A stretch of DNA of 36,892 nucleotides, taken from contig JADDOW010000086.1 in the NCBI GenBank assembly GCA_016782225.1, forward strand, positions 1-36,892, written 5' to 3'. Positions 28,085 to 36,264 of this stretch are shown one piece after another. This stretch comes from Nitrososphaeraceae archaeon. Lineage in GTDB: Archaea > Thermoproteota > Nitrososphaeria > Nitrososphaerales > Nitrososphaeraceae. Each line of letters starts with the position of its first letter. The first letter of the stretch is position 1. Below the pieces are notes generated by a model, which was not told where the DNA came from, did not search any database, and saw nothing but the letters and a program-made list of their open reading frames with translations. Position numbers and translations under genes: made by a program.

Positions 28085-28450
28085 CTAAATGGGATCTTGA
28101 TTGGATTTGAGAAGCAAAAAGAGACCGTTATTTTCGGTTTCAAGTTTAGACCGCCAGATAGGGTGAAATCCTCTGTTGCGTTTTACAATACCCTGGACCC
28201 TAGTTTTGATATCAAAATCAACGCTTCTTTTTTTATTGCACTCTAGTAGCCACCTTTCTAGAATATGTGCAGATGTTTGGTCTGCTAGTTGCCTGGTGTT
28301 GAGAAGGTATGGCCCCAGAATTCTCCAAAGACAATATTTTCTGTGGTCTTCTATTGGTGTTTTCAATAACTGCTCAATCCAATTTTTCCTTGAGCCTTGT
28401 GAAGGGCTCTTGATACTTTGACTTGATGCTTTTAATTGAGTTTGTTTCAC
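28085..28450 (-). CDS. priX: PriX-like primase non-catalytic subunit
   Basis: The 121-residue ORF, from GTG 28450, matches the PriX fold found in crenarchaeal and thaumarchaeal replicative primases. NWIEQLLKTPIEDHRKYCLW begins a helical domain with RILGPYLLNTRQLADQTSA, HILERWLLECNKKRSVDFDI and the end KRNRGFHPIWRSKLETENN. Arg/Lys-rich conserved positions (RKYCLW, RNRGF) fit template or primer contacts. It lies 16 bp after the catalytic primase ORF, in a different frame. One extra base near the TAG (28467-28469) would fuse both into a single ~361-residue prim-pol, as in plasmid pRN1, so a separate gene and a broken fusion are both possible. It would supply the accessory helical domain that helps the catalytic domain start primers. 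Confidence 0.75.
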   Translation of the reverse strand: MKQTQLKASSQSIKSPSQGSRKNWIEQLLKTPIEDHRKYCLWRILGPYLLNTRQLADQTSAHILERWLLECNKKRSVDFDIKTRVQGIVKRNRGFHPIWRSKLETENNGLFLLLKSNQDPI

Positions 28451-28466
28451 ATGGGGTTTTTGTTTC

Positions 28467-29171
28467 CTAGTTCACGAGTTTGAGATCGAGTTCCTGTTGG
28501 GTTAACCATGCTCTAAAGTCGTAAATCAGCGGTTCTGCATCAATTCTTTTTCCATTCCACTTTTGAAGTATTTTGACCTTTGATTCCCCTTTACTTTTAC
28601 CTTTAAAAAGACATTTTGAGTTATATGTTTCTGGAATCCTAATCAAACATGTTTTGTATTTTGGTCTGTGTTGTGGATCAGATTTTCCATTTGCGAAATA
28701 ATCCTTGGCAAATTGCATAAAAACCTCTGAAATACAATAGTGTGAATATTTGCCTTTATTGGCAAATAGGTTGGGAAATCTCTCTTTTGAGAAAATATAC
28801 TGCTGGTTATCTAAAACTGGGGTTTGTAAAGGAAGATAGAAGTGATAGCCATTCCCAGTCCAAAGGACTGTTGGAAAACAAGACATTATGGCCATTTTCC
28901 TTAGAGTACTGCTCTTAACTTTATCTAGCCTGTTGATGTTATAATCAAAGTTTGCAAGGTCTATGTCAATAAAGATAAAGTTTGGAGGCTGAACCAGTAT
29001 GCCGTCCTTTTCAATTATTTCGGCATAAGCATTGATGCGGCAGTCTTTGTAATCAGATTGCTCGCACCTTCTTAATATTTCATCTTTTGCAGTAACCGCA
29101 AATTGCCCATTTGATTTAAAAGTCATCATTTTTCTTGGAAAATCTCCTAATGGGCTTTGAAAATGAGACAA
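28467..29171 (-). CDS. Archaeo-eukaryotic primase (AEP) superfamily catalytic protein
   Basis: The 234-residue product shows the core motifs of archaeo-eukaryotic primases and prim-pols. Motif I is FIFIDIDLANF, with metal-binding D69 and D71. Motif II is VLWTGNGYHFYLPL, with the nucleotide-binding His at 110. Downstream helices include EVFMQFAKDYFANGKSD, and CLIRIPETYNSKCLFKGKSKG with many basic residues for nucleic acid. It is much smaller than the genomic PriS, so it is probably not the main replicative primase. It could belong to a plasmid- or virus-derived module, or a repair or CRISPR-like prim-pol. It is directly followed by a PriX-like gene. ATG 29171 is chosen because the motif-bearing frame begins there. 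No helicase, integrase or rep gene lies next to it in this window. Confidence 0.75.
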   Translation of the reverse strand: MSHFQSPLGDFPRKMMTFKSNGQFAVTAKDEILRRCEQSDYKDCRINAYAEIIEKDGILVQPPNFIFIDIDLANFDYNINRLDKVKSSTLRKMAIMSCFPTVLWTGNGYHFYLPLQTPVLDNQQYIFSKERFPNLFANKGKYSHYCISEVFMQFAKDYFANGKSDPQHRPKYKTCLIRIPETYNSKCLFKGKSKGESKVKILQKWNGKRIDAEPLIYDFRAWLTQQELDLKLVN

Positions 29172-29703
29172 GGTGAAGTTGATGGATTCTTCATAGTTTG
29201 AAGAGTGTATGGTATTTGATGCCTGCTATTGTACTCTTCAACTTTATTGACATCAATATTGGATGAAGTTGTTGATATCGTGCATCATTCCCCTCTAAAT
29301 TGCTTTTATGTTGTATTATAACAAAAGATAATAATATTGTTTTTTAAATTATATTGTATTATTATGTTGTTATTAACTATATAACAGAATAATTTCCATT
29401 ATTATTATTATTGCCTATGCTAATTGTTCCGTTTAATGGCATCTCTTTTTATGCTGTCCTATCAATTACTTTGATCACGGGCAATGTGAATATCTTTTAT
29501 ATCCCCTGGTGACGATGGATTCTTAATCTCACACTGCGTTATAAAAGGGTGTTTGTGTGTATGTTGGGATCGGAAACCTTTGGCAAAACATCATCATCAT
29601 CATCATCATCATAAATAGCATCAAATTTGGAATCTGCGCCTCAAGAGAATGCGATAACGAAGTAAAGGTGAAGGAAACAGAAAACCTTGGTTATGTTACG
29701 ATG
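29172..29703. other. Intergenic region with simple repeats
   Basis: No gene is supported. It contains ATT trinucleotide repeats near 29397-29411 and the (CAT)8 tract at 29589-29612. A 17-codon frame from ATG 29561 runs through the repeat as seven Ser codons and stops; I do not count it as a gene. Confidence 0.45.
29589..29612 (+). repeat. (CAT)8 trinucleotide microsatellite
   Basis: Eight uninterrupted CAT units (24 bp). Such a tract is slippage-prone, so copy number may vary between strains. It lies in an intergenic region 90 bp from the end of a membrane protein gene. A function is not evident. Confidence 0.9.
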
Positions 29704-30084
29704 TCATCTTGATTTACCGAAGAAATCTTTAACATCCGGCCTGTATAGATAGTATAATATTATTGCATTAATACCAACTTTATACAGCAATATCATTGTC
29801 CCTGAAACTAATGGATTGTTGATGTTGGTGATTGGAAAATTAAAAAAAGAACTAGCCAAAAAAGTTACTGAAGCTACTATGTTAAATACAGATACCACGA
29901 TAGTGACTGACCATGCCCATTCTCTACCCTTTAATAATCCATAAAACACGATTATAGAGATTATTCCTAGTATCAAAAAAATTACATCTCCACTAAATAT
30001 GGATAGTAACCCTGAGACTAGGATGAGAATCGAAATAAATGCTATTCCTTTGGGCTTATTAGCTTTTCGAGTCAATATGCTCAA
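29704..30084 (-). CDS. Small four-helix membrane protein
   Basis: The 126-residue product begins with a basic tail (MSILTRKANKPKG), then hydrophobic segments at about residues 14-33 (IAFISILILVSGLLSIFSG), 34-50 (VIFLILGIISIIVFYGLL), 57-78 (WSVTIVVSVFNIVASVTFLA) and 95-115 (GTMILLYKVGINAIILYYLY). The pattern 'GLLKGREWAW' after the second helix and 'YYLYRPDVKDFFGKSR' at the end is common in a family of uncharacterised archaeal and bacterial membrane proteins with the same length and shape. I do not know a function. It stands alone, and ATG 30084 gives the natural basic N-terminus. Confidence 0.7.
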   Translation of the reverse strand: MSILTRKANKPKGIAFISILILVSGLLSIFSGDVIFLILGIISIIVFYGLLKGREWAWSVTIVVSVFNIVASVTFLASSFFNFPITNINNPLVSGTMILLYKVGINAIILYYLYRPDVKDFFGKSR

Positions 30085-30675
30085 ATAATTAAATCGATAA
30101 ATAAAGATTTATTGAATGTGCTTTTTATTGGCAAAAAAGAATCAAATTTGTTTTAGATTTTTTTTAATATTTTACTTATAGTAATCTGTGAATGGGCCAT
30201 GGGGTGAGTATTTATTTGATATTGGGATATCGGTAGTCTTGTGTGGATTTAGTCCTTCTCTTGGACCATCTATTACCTTAAAGGTAAATGTGATTTCTTT
30301 ACGATTTCGAATCTATATAGCGGCAGCATCAATCATATGTTATCAATCGCAAAACAAAATCTTCAAAAACTTTAGGTAAAATTTTCATTTGCGATTAGAT
30401 GGTTACATACTTCCAATTTCATTTTGAAGTACATCCTTGTTGTTCTCTAATGATTCTAATTATTGGCAGAGGGGTTTACACAAGGACGTAATTTATTAAG
30501 GTATACCAAAATTATTTGTCATTCTTATTATAATTTAAACTAGATCAGTTTTTGCTTGATGAATATCTCTGTACATATGTTGGTAAAAGGAAATATGGGG
30601 TTATCTTGACTCTAAATGGTTAATCAAATCATAATATATCACTGTAGTTGTTTATGATTATGTGATGGTTTTAAA
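30085..30675. other. Intergenic region without a supported gene
   Basis: A rightward frame at 30188-30379 lacks recognisable content and is probably chance. The rest is AT-rich and includes the divergent promoters. Confidence 0.4.
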
Positions 30676-31203
30676 TTGGCTTTAGATGGTGAAAAAAAAA
30701 TCCTTCTTATCATAAGGCACGCCAAATCCAGTTGGAAAAACAATAGTTATTTACCTGATCATGATAGACCGCTCAATAAACGTGGACAAAAACAGGGGAT
30801 AAGAATGGGAAAATTACTTAAAGAATTGGGTCATACTCCGGACTATATCATAACCTCAACTGCTAAAAGAGCCGTTGATACCTCTAAACTGATAGTGGAA
30901 TCTTCTGGATATGGCGGAAGAGTGGGTTTGGATTCATCATTGTATCATCAAGCATCAGCAGAACAATGCGTAAAAATTCTTAGTAAATTGCCAGATGGTT
31001 ACATAAAAGTGCTATTTATAGGGCATAATCCTTCATTAGAAGACCTTATTAATAAACTAACAAGCAAGACGGAAATAATGAAAACATGCTCTCTTGCCCA
31101 AATTGATTTGCGAATAAAAAGTTGGAAAGATATTGTTTATGAAGAAGGTGCGGTTGGCAGTCTAGTAAATATTTGGCATCCAAATTTAACAAAAAATAGT
31201 TAG
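30676..31203 (+). CDS. sixA: SixA-like phosphohistidine phosphatase (histidine phosphatase family)
   Basis: The 175-residue product belongs to the histidine phosphatase superfamily, SixA branch. The phospho-acceptor motif is LIIRHAKSSWKNN (RHAK at residues 14-17). It continues DHDRPLNKRGQKQG, DYIITSTAKRAVDTS (the second Arg of the pocket), and VLFIGHNPSLEDLI with the second catalytic His. This layout is typical of SixA, which removes phosphate from phosphohistidine in phosphotransfer proteins; in archaea the real substrate is unknown. All catalytic residues are present. TTG 30676 is the only usable start codon between the upstream in-frame stop at 30655 and the motif. It has no operon neighbour, and no signal peptide is seen. 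Confidence 0.88.
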   Translation: MALDGEKKILLIIRHAKSSWKNNSYLPDHDRPLNKRGQKQGIRMGKLLKELGHTPDYIITSTAKRAVDTSKLIVESSGYGGRVGLDSSLYHQASAEQCVKILSKLPDGYIKVLFIGHNPSLEDLINKLTSKTEIMKTCSLAQIDLRIKSWKDIVYEEGAVGSLVNIWHPNLTKNS

Positions 31204-31686
31204 TTATATCATTTTAATTTAAATAATTGGATATGCCAAAAACTATGAATTTTTAAAAATACCACTCATTAATGGTTATTGTTCCCTCTTTAGTTACAGT
31301 GCTATATTTTTATCTGTTTCATGTATTTTATTCAATCCTATTCTTATACCCGGACATTGGTAATTGCCGATTATGTCTTATACTGTTGCAAAATTTCAGA
31401 ATTACATCTAAAATTCCAATAAGATGCGTAATGGACATTACGGTTAATAAACAGAATCATTATTTTATATACCCAAATAAGGTAACAATATTTGGTAAGT
31501 GTATACAAGTAATTGATGAGTTAGGGTACCCAGTAATATTTTATGAACGCTGGATTTGAATTGGACACTGGAATGACTAGATGATGTTTAAACTAATGCA
31601 ATGTGATAGTTTTTACACTGTTTAGTCTTTATTGGTGTTATCTTAGCTTATAGTAAATGCCATCCGTAAATTTTTAATATGGACAT
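31204..31686. other. Intergenic region with a doubtful ORF
   Basis: A frame at 31272-31559 (+) could encode 95 residues with a hydrophobic start and a C-terminus ending VIDELGYPVIFYERWI. I do not recognise it and its first half is noise-like, so I do not call it a gene. Confidence 0.35.
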
Positions 31687-32397
31687 TTGCAATTACAATT
31701 TATATTAAAAGAGAAACTTTTTTTGCCAAACAGATATCTTGTAACTTCAATTATTCTTTTATCTTTTTTCATTGTTATCGCATTAATTGTTTCGCCGAAC
31801 TTGAATATCTGTTGCAATTCAGTAGTTGATGCGGATAACACAATTTATCTTTATGTGAATGACTCTCACTATACTGCCATTAATCAATTCATGGTATACC
31901 TTACCCTATACGGAAGGGATTTGTTCTGGGTGTTAATAACTATGCTATTATTTGTTTTTGGTGGCCGTAGCGGCAAAAAGACTGCATTTGTTTTATCCAT
32001 TGTGTTACTAACTCTGATACCAATAGGTATCGCTGCAAAAGAAATAGTAGAAAGGCCAAGACCATTGATTCCTGAAACAGGTTTTTTAATTCCGGAAGAC
32101 TCTAAGTTCTCGTTTCCATCTGGCCATGCCCTTATCGTATCTGCGGGGGCAGCAACGGTGTTATCGTTATTTAGGGACTCTAGAAAGAAATTGTCAATAT
32201 CTCTGGCATTAACACTAGAGTCTGCGCTTGTGTGCATTTCCAGAGTGTATGTTGGTGGTCATTACCCTCTTGATGTAATTGGAGGGTTACTATTGGGGAT
32301 CGGAATATCCTTTCTTTTCCTATGGAAGGAGAAGAGGCTGGAAATCATACATAATGCAATAAACAGGTGGCTCAAAAACCGATTTAAATTCAATTGA
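31687..32397 (+). CDS. PAP2-superfamily membrane phosphatase
   Basis: The 236-residue product is a type 2 phosphatidic acid phosphatase-like membrane enzyme. Hydrophobic segments (LVTSIILLSFFIVIALIV; DLFWVLITMLLFVFG; AFVLSIVLLTLIPIGIAA; ALTLESALVCIS; VIGGLLLGIGISFLFLW) surround the three-part active site. Part one is KEIVERPRP (about 117-125), part two FPSGHALIVSAG (about 143-155), and part three SRVYVGGHYPLDVIGG (about 185-200) with the catalytic His and Asp. It would dephosphorylate lipid phosphates such as isoprenyl diphosphates on the outer membrane face. In archaea this could recycle polyprenyl carriers (inference). The start is TTG 31687 because no ATG is in frame upstream of the first hydrophobic segment; a later TTG is also possible. 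Confidence 0.9.
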   Translation: MQLQFILKEKLFLPNRYLVTSIILLSFFIVIALIVSPNLNICCNSVVDADNTIYLYVNDSHYTAINQFMVYLTLYGRDLFWVLITMLLFVFGGRSGKKTAFVLSIVLLTLIPIGIAAKEIVERPRPLIPETGFLIPEDSKFSFPSGHALIVSAGAATVLSLFRDSRKKLSISLALTLESALVCISRVYVGGHYPLDVIGGLLLGIGISFLFLWKEKRLEIIHNAINRWLKNRFKFN

Positions 32398-32733
32398 TAT
32401 TTTCAATAGCCTGATATGCAATTATGTTTATTGATATTGTATGTGGAAATCTGTTTTCAAATGTAATTGTGTTGTGGTTGTGGAGAAATTTGGTGGATGA
32501 AAAGCACATTTGAGCTGTAATGATATTTTTATTTTACTTCATAACTAGAATAATCACTTGAGCATCAAGAAAAAATGATACCTGTTAAATTTGTCAATAG
32601 ATCATAATACGGTCAATGGTGACCTATACTTGGAAATGAATAATAATTATTGTAGTCTGTATGATGATAGATAACAAAAGCAAAAGAAAAAAATGGTGGA
32701 TAAAAAATAATCTATTGTCTTTAGAGTATTTGG
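32398..32733. other. Intergenic region, convergent spacer
   Basis: Spacer between the ends of the PAP2 gene and the CHRD gene. AT-rich, with no supported feature. Confidence 0.4.
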
Positions 32734-33222
32734 TTATTGTCCACCTGATATTTGTCCTCTGATTTCACCATTTGGATTTTGTGCTGTGTGAACATTAATA
32801 TATGCGCTTCCATTGCCCATTACAGTAACCAATTTGGAGATTTGTTTACCTTGCATTGGACCCTCTAACTTGTCTGCTGTAATTATGCCGTCAGTATTTA
32901 CTTCGTTCTGTGGTGAATCTGATTTGAATAATGTGGCAACTATTGGCCCATTCTCTCCTAGATTTCCACTATGAATATGGCCTGCTGTAGCGCCCTGTAA
33001 ATTGGTGGTGTTAATAATAAAGTGCACACTATCACCCATTGGATGAAATACTGCATTTCCTGTTGCTTGTGTTTGGACAGGGGGGACTTCTTCTTGACCT
33101 GAAAGTTTTGCATTAAACCCACTTTGAGCAAAGGCAGTGGAAGAAAAGTTTGTTGCAACTGCTGCAGTTATCATTGACAAAGCGACAGTTAAAACTGCAA
33201 TTGTCTTGTTTGTTGTGTTCAT
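32734..33222 (-). CDS. Exported CHRD-domain protein
   Basis: The 162-residue product starts with a signal peptide (MNTTNKTIAVLTVALSMITA, cleavage likely near AFAQS). A single CHRD (chordin-type) domain follows. Landmarks are FNAKLSGQEEVPPVQTQATG, GNAVFHPMGDSVHFIINTTN, GATAGHIHSGNLGENGPIV and the closing YINVHTAQNPNGEIRGQIS. The domain is a beta-sandwich of unclear biochemical role, common in secreted proteins of soil bacteria and thaumarchaea. An upstream in-frame ATG at 33279 would add 19 residues (MSKLENSIGVYIPYS...). I prefer the ATG at 33220-33222 because a TATA box lies 26 bp upstream, which is correct for a leaderless transcript, and the signal peptide then begins directly. Confidence 0.9.
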   Translation of the reverse strand: MNTTNKTIAVLTVALSMITAAVATNFSSTAFAQSGFNAKLSGQEEVPPVQTQATGNAVFHPMGDSVHFIINTTNLQGATAGHIHSGNLGENGPIVATLFKSDSPQNEVNTDGIITADKLEGPMQGKQISKLVTVMGNGSAYINVHTAQNPNGEIRGQISGGQ

Positions 33223-33243
33223 GAGTAAAGTTAAGGAATATGG

Positions 33244-33252
33244 TATATAAAC
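33244..33252 (-). promoter_or_regulatory. TATA box of the CHRD gene
   Basis: GTTTATATA on the minus strand is centred 26 bp before ATG 33222. This places transcription start at or next to the A of the start codon and lies inside the longer candidate ORF, so it decides the start in favour of 33222. Confidence 0.55.
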
Positions 33253-33953
33253 ACCGATACTATTTTCCAATTTTGACACTGTTGAAAATTCTTAAACAAA
33301 TGATAATTAGTTTACAATGAATCACCTTTCTTTATTATTATTATCAATTTTATTGATCGTTGTATTGATTTATTGATTTTGTTTATGGTATGTGTATTGT
33401 ATTGGTATGTGCTGTGCACAAGTTTCAATGTAATGCAATAAAAAAAACTCTATATTGATTTTAAAGTATTGAGCGCATTAGATGATGTGTTATTTTATTC
33501 CCATGGATAGCATAGACAAATTTTTTTCAACATTTCCAATTAATTATGGAGATGGGGTATCATGTAAACTAATTGATATATCTCTATGACAAGACAAAAT
33601 GTTTTATCAAGAGATTTCTAACTTGGAAGTGAGAAAGCCACTCATTTATTTTAGCCTACGCTATAATCTTTAAAATAAATTATTTGTGATGGCAATGCTA
33701 TTTGGAAGTCATGTGGGACCAAAATAAAATTTGTCTGTTTTTGTAGGTTGGGATATATAATGTAAAGTATTGTTTTTTTTACTATCTGCAATACATCTTT
33801 ATCATATATTATGGGTTCATATTTTGGAGAATAACCTTCATGCATCTTTCATCTTCTGCTACTTAGTTTCCACCTGCTGTTTCTGTTACTAATGATAATT
33901 ATTTCATAAAAAAAACATTGTTAATGAGTTTCTGTGATCGTGCCCTTTATCCG
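33253..33953. other. Long intergenic region with a doubtful small ORF
   Basis: A leftward frame 33651-33845 would encode 64 residues (MHEGYSPKYEPIIYDKDVLQ, ending IYFKDYSVG). The composition is plausible, but there is no recognisable motif, signal or promoter. Otherwise the stretch is AT-rich and unexplained. Confidence 0.3.
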
Positions 33954-34262
33954 TTAATCGATGCTTAAATCTCCTAATGGGTTGCTGACTGTATCTAAGC
34001 TAGAACCTAGAAGACCGTCATCCAAACATAATAAACCCATACAACCTGAACTTTCTTCTTCCTCTTCTTCTGTTATAGTGGGTGTTGTTGTACCGGTATT
34101 TGAATTGTAGTTGTAGTTCTCATTGCAGTGAATGTTTTTGAAATTCTCATTACCACTCTCGCTGCATACTGCAAACACTTTATCGTTATTGCTGATTGTG
34201 CCAATAAACAAGCCTGCAGTTACAACTGAAAGTATCATTGGTATCATCAAAATAATTTTCAT
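33954..34262 (-). CDS. Small exported acidic protein, unrecognised
   Basis: From ATG 34262 the product has 102 residues. It begins with a signal-peptide-like stretch (MKIILMIPMILSVVTAGLFI). The mature part contains a Thr/Asn-rich linker (NYNYNSNTGTTTPTIT), a run of five Glu, a CMGLLCLDDGLLG segment, and two earlier cysteines (VCSES, IHCNE). Four Cys could form two disulfides outside the cell. An upstream ATG at 34280 would add six residues before the signal sequence. I do not recognise a family; similar short secreted proteins with acidic linkers are common in thaumarchaea. It stands alone. Confidence 0.55.
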   Translation of the reverse strand: MKIILMIPMILSVVTAGLFIGTISNNDKVFAVCSESGNENFKNIHCNENYNYNSNTGTTTPTITEEEEEESSGCMGLLCLDDGLLGSSLDTVSNPLGDLSID

Positions 34263-34853
34263 ACTGTTATATATTATCACAAATAATATTAAAATTTATT
34301 ATGATTGGAAAACTGCAAAAAGGTTCACTACGTTTATTCTACTAATTGAACTTTCATGAAAAAGACTGATATTGTAAAAAGTAAACAGAAATGTCGATGC
34401 GAATGGTATGTGGAAAAAGGTTGTATCTGTTGTATTACTTCGTAATTTTGATGATTCATCATAATAATACGCTCAATCACAAATGATGTTTTTTTATTGT
34501 TAAAGTGGATATTTATTTACTTATTAAACAATATAATAAAAATGGCATATGCTTTTTGTTGAGTAAAAAGTATTCTCAATTTGTTTGCATTGCCTTCAAA
34601 TTGAAATTCATAGTTTAATCCAAAGCCTTCATGGTTGTTGTAACGGGGCCTTTGACTATGAACCTAAAAACATCAAATTTTGTATTAGAAATACTTAATG
34701 TACCATTTACTTGACATTTATTTAAGCTTATTATCTATAATAATATAATATTAATATGAATCATCGCTCTGTTTTATAATATTTGCAATAGCAAGCATAT
34801 TATAAAGTTTATGATATAAATTAAAGACATGATATGCGGAGGGAAAATTCAAA
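34263..34853. other. Intergenic region upstream of TFB
   Basis: AT-rich, without a supported gene. It carries divergent promoters; the TFB TATA element lies at its right end. Confidence 0.45.
34801..34843 (+). promoter_or_regulatory. TATA box and Shine-Dalgarno site of the TFB gene
   Basis: TATAAAG at 34801-34807 is placed for transcription to start near 34830. GGAGGG at 34838-34843 lies ten bases before TTG 34854. A purine-rich ribosome-binding site this clear is unusual in this window, where most genes lack one. It explains how a TTG codon can be used and fixes the start. Confidence 0.6.
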
Positions 34854-35780
34854 TTGAAACAAGAATTAATTGATTCTTATTCATCAATATTATGTACATT
34901 ATGTAGTAAAAATACCAATATAATCACTGATCAAGAGTCCGGAGAAATAGTTTGTATTAATTGTGGAAGTGTGGTAACGGATAAAGCACAAGAGACAAGG
35001 GCTGAATGGAATGCGTTCAATTCAGACGATATAAACTTGAAAACTAGAACAGGCGCACCGACATCCTTAGCAAAATATGACCGTGGGCTTTCTACAGTGA
35101 TAGGGAAAATCAATAGGGATGCATCAGGACAGCAGATTGATACATCCATGAGAAATAGAGTGGATAGGTGGAGAACATGGGACATTAGAAGTCAAACTAG
35201 CGATTCCACAAAAAGAAATCTTCAAGCTGCCTTTATACATCTTTATATGTTAAAGGGTGCGTTAGGTTTACCTGATTCAGTAATTGAAAAGATTGCCTAT
35301 CTTTATAGGAAAATACAGGAGAAAGGGTTGGTAAAAGGCAGGACAATAAAAGGCGCAATAGCGGTTGCGTCTTATATTGCCTGCAGGGAAATGGGAATAC
35401 CAAGAACATTAAAAGAAATAGCTAATATCTCTAATTTAAAAGAACGAGAGATAGCAAGGGTATACAGAAAGGTGATGTTTGAACTCGACCTTAAGATTCC
35501 CCTAGATGATCCGATAAAGAAATTGGTTAAAATAGCCAATAAATGCAAAATTTCGGAAAAAGCAAAAAGATATGCGATTAAATTAATGGTTGAGATTATT
35601 AAAAAGGGGCTGTCAGCAGGAAAAAACCCGATGGGTTTGGCTGGTGCGGTCCTTTATGTTTCGTGTAAGAATTATAATGAAGATGTTACTCAGCGTGAAA
35701 TCGCAGAGGCGGCCGGAGTAACTGAAGTTACAATAAGACATGATATGGATGGAATATTGAAAATGCTTAATTCAATATAA
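34854..35780 (+). CDS. tfb: Transcription initiation factor IIB (TFB)
   Basis: The 308-residue product is archaeal TFB, the TFIIB homologue that bridges TBP at the TATA box and RNA polymerase. The N-terminal zinc ribbon has C14-x2-C17 and C34-x2-C37 (CTLC, CINC). The B-reader/linker contains TRAEWNAFNSDDINLKTRTG, matching the usual 'RPEWRAF...RTGAP' consensus. Two cyclin-like repeats follow: KRNLQAAFIHLYMLKGALGL onward, and ISEKAKRYAIKLMVEIIKKG onward, with GAVLYVSCK and the closing helix-turn-helix TQREIAEAAGVTEVTIRHDM. It is full length for the family. It stands alone; multiple TFB copies are common in this lineage, and this one may be a promoter-selective paralogue (inference). Confidence 0.95.
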   Translation: MKQELIDSYSSILCTLCSKNTNIITDQESGEIVCINCGSVVTDKAQETRAEWNAFNSDDINLKTRTGAPTSLAKYDRGLSTVIGKINRDASGQQIDTSMRNRVDRWRTWDIRSQTSDSTKRNLQAAFIHLYMLKGALGLPDSVIEKIAYLYRKIQEKGLVKGRTIKGAIAVASYIACREMGIPRTLKEIANISNLKEREIARVYRKVMFELDLKIPLDDPIKKLVKIANKCKISEKAKRYAIKLMVEIIKKGLSAGKNPMGLAGAVLYVSCKNYNEDVTQREIAEAAGVTEVTIRHDMDGILKMLNSI

Positions 35781-36264
35781 AATACACACAATGCGATATG
35801 ATTGGCCTGTCTACTAGTTTTATTTTTTTATTGTTACTTTACATTAATTAGATGCGTGAATGTTTTTGCGGAATTTCCATATGTCGTATTGTTCTTAAAA
35901 ACCTTTACCTTTACCTTTACACCAAAATATCCGATTTTTGATTGCCTTGGCTTGGTTAATTTCGATTATGGTACTTCAGTATGCTATTTTATGGACTTTG
36001 ACACTGTATTTGTAACACACTCTGTGTCAGTTCTTTAAAATGCCGAAAAGATTGAATTAGTAACTGAATTTCTTTATAAATTGACATAGGCGTATTTTTG
36101 GTTTCTTTCAATAAAGCAAATGCGGAAAAGCAGAAAGTAAAAATCAAGTAATGGTGAATTTGTGTCGTTGATTGCGAGTTATTGAGTTATCGTGCTCTGT
36201 ATTTGGTATTGGTTTTATTCGCATCCTGCAATTTATATTTTCTATAAAGGTACCTTGCCCATAT
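35781..36264. other. Intergenic region with a hexamer repeat
   Basis: No gene is supported. Bases 35901-35920 hold just over three tandem copies of ACCTTT. A frame at 35802-36038 is Phe/Tyr-rich and looks like chance. The right end carries the promoter of the next gene. Confidence 0.45.
36232..36239 (+). promoter_or_regulatory. Candidate TATA box of the ThDP-enzyme gene
   Basis: TTTATATT is centred about 30 bp before ATG 36265, consistent with transcription starting a few bases before the start codon. No ribosome-binding motif is seen between the two. Confidence 0.4.

Noticed and set aside
31272-31559. 95-codon plus-strand frame
   Set aside because: Hydrophobic noise-like first half and no recognisable domain; kept only as a note in the gap description.
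35901-35920. Telomere-like or origin-type hexamer repeats (ACCTTT)
   Set aside because: Only about three copies, with no accompanying origin genes or further repeats.
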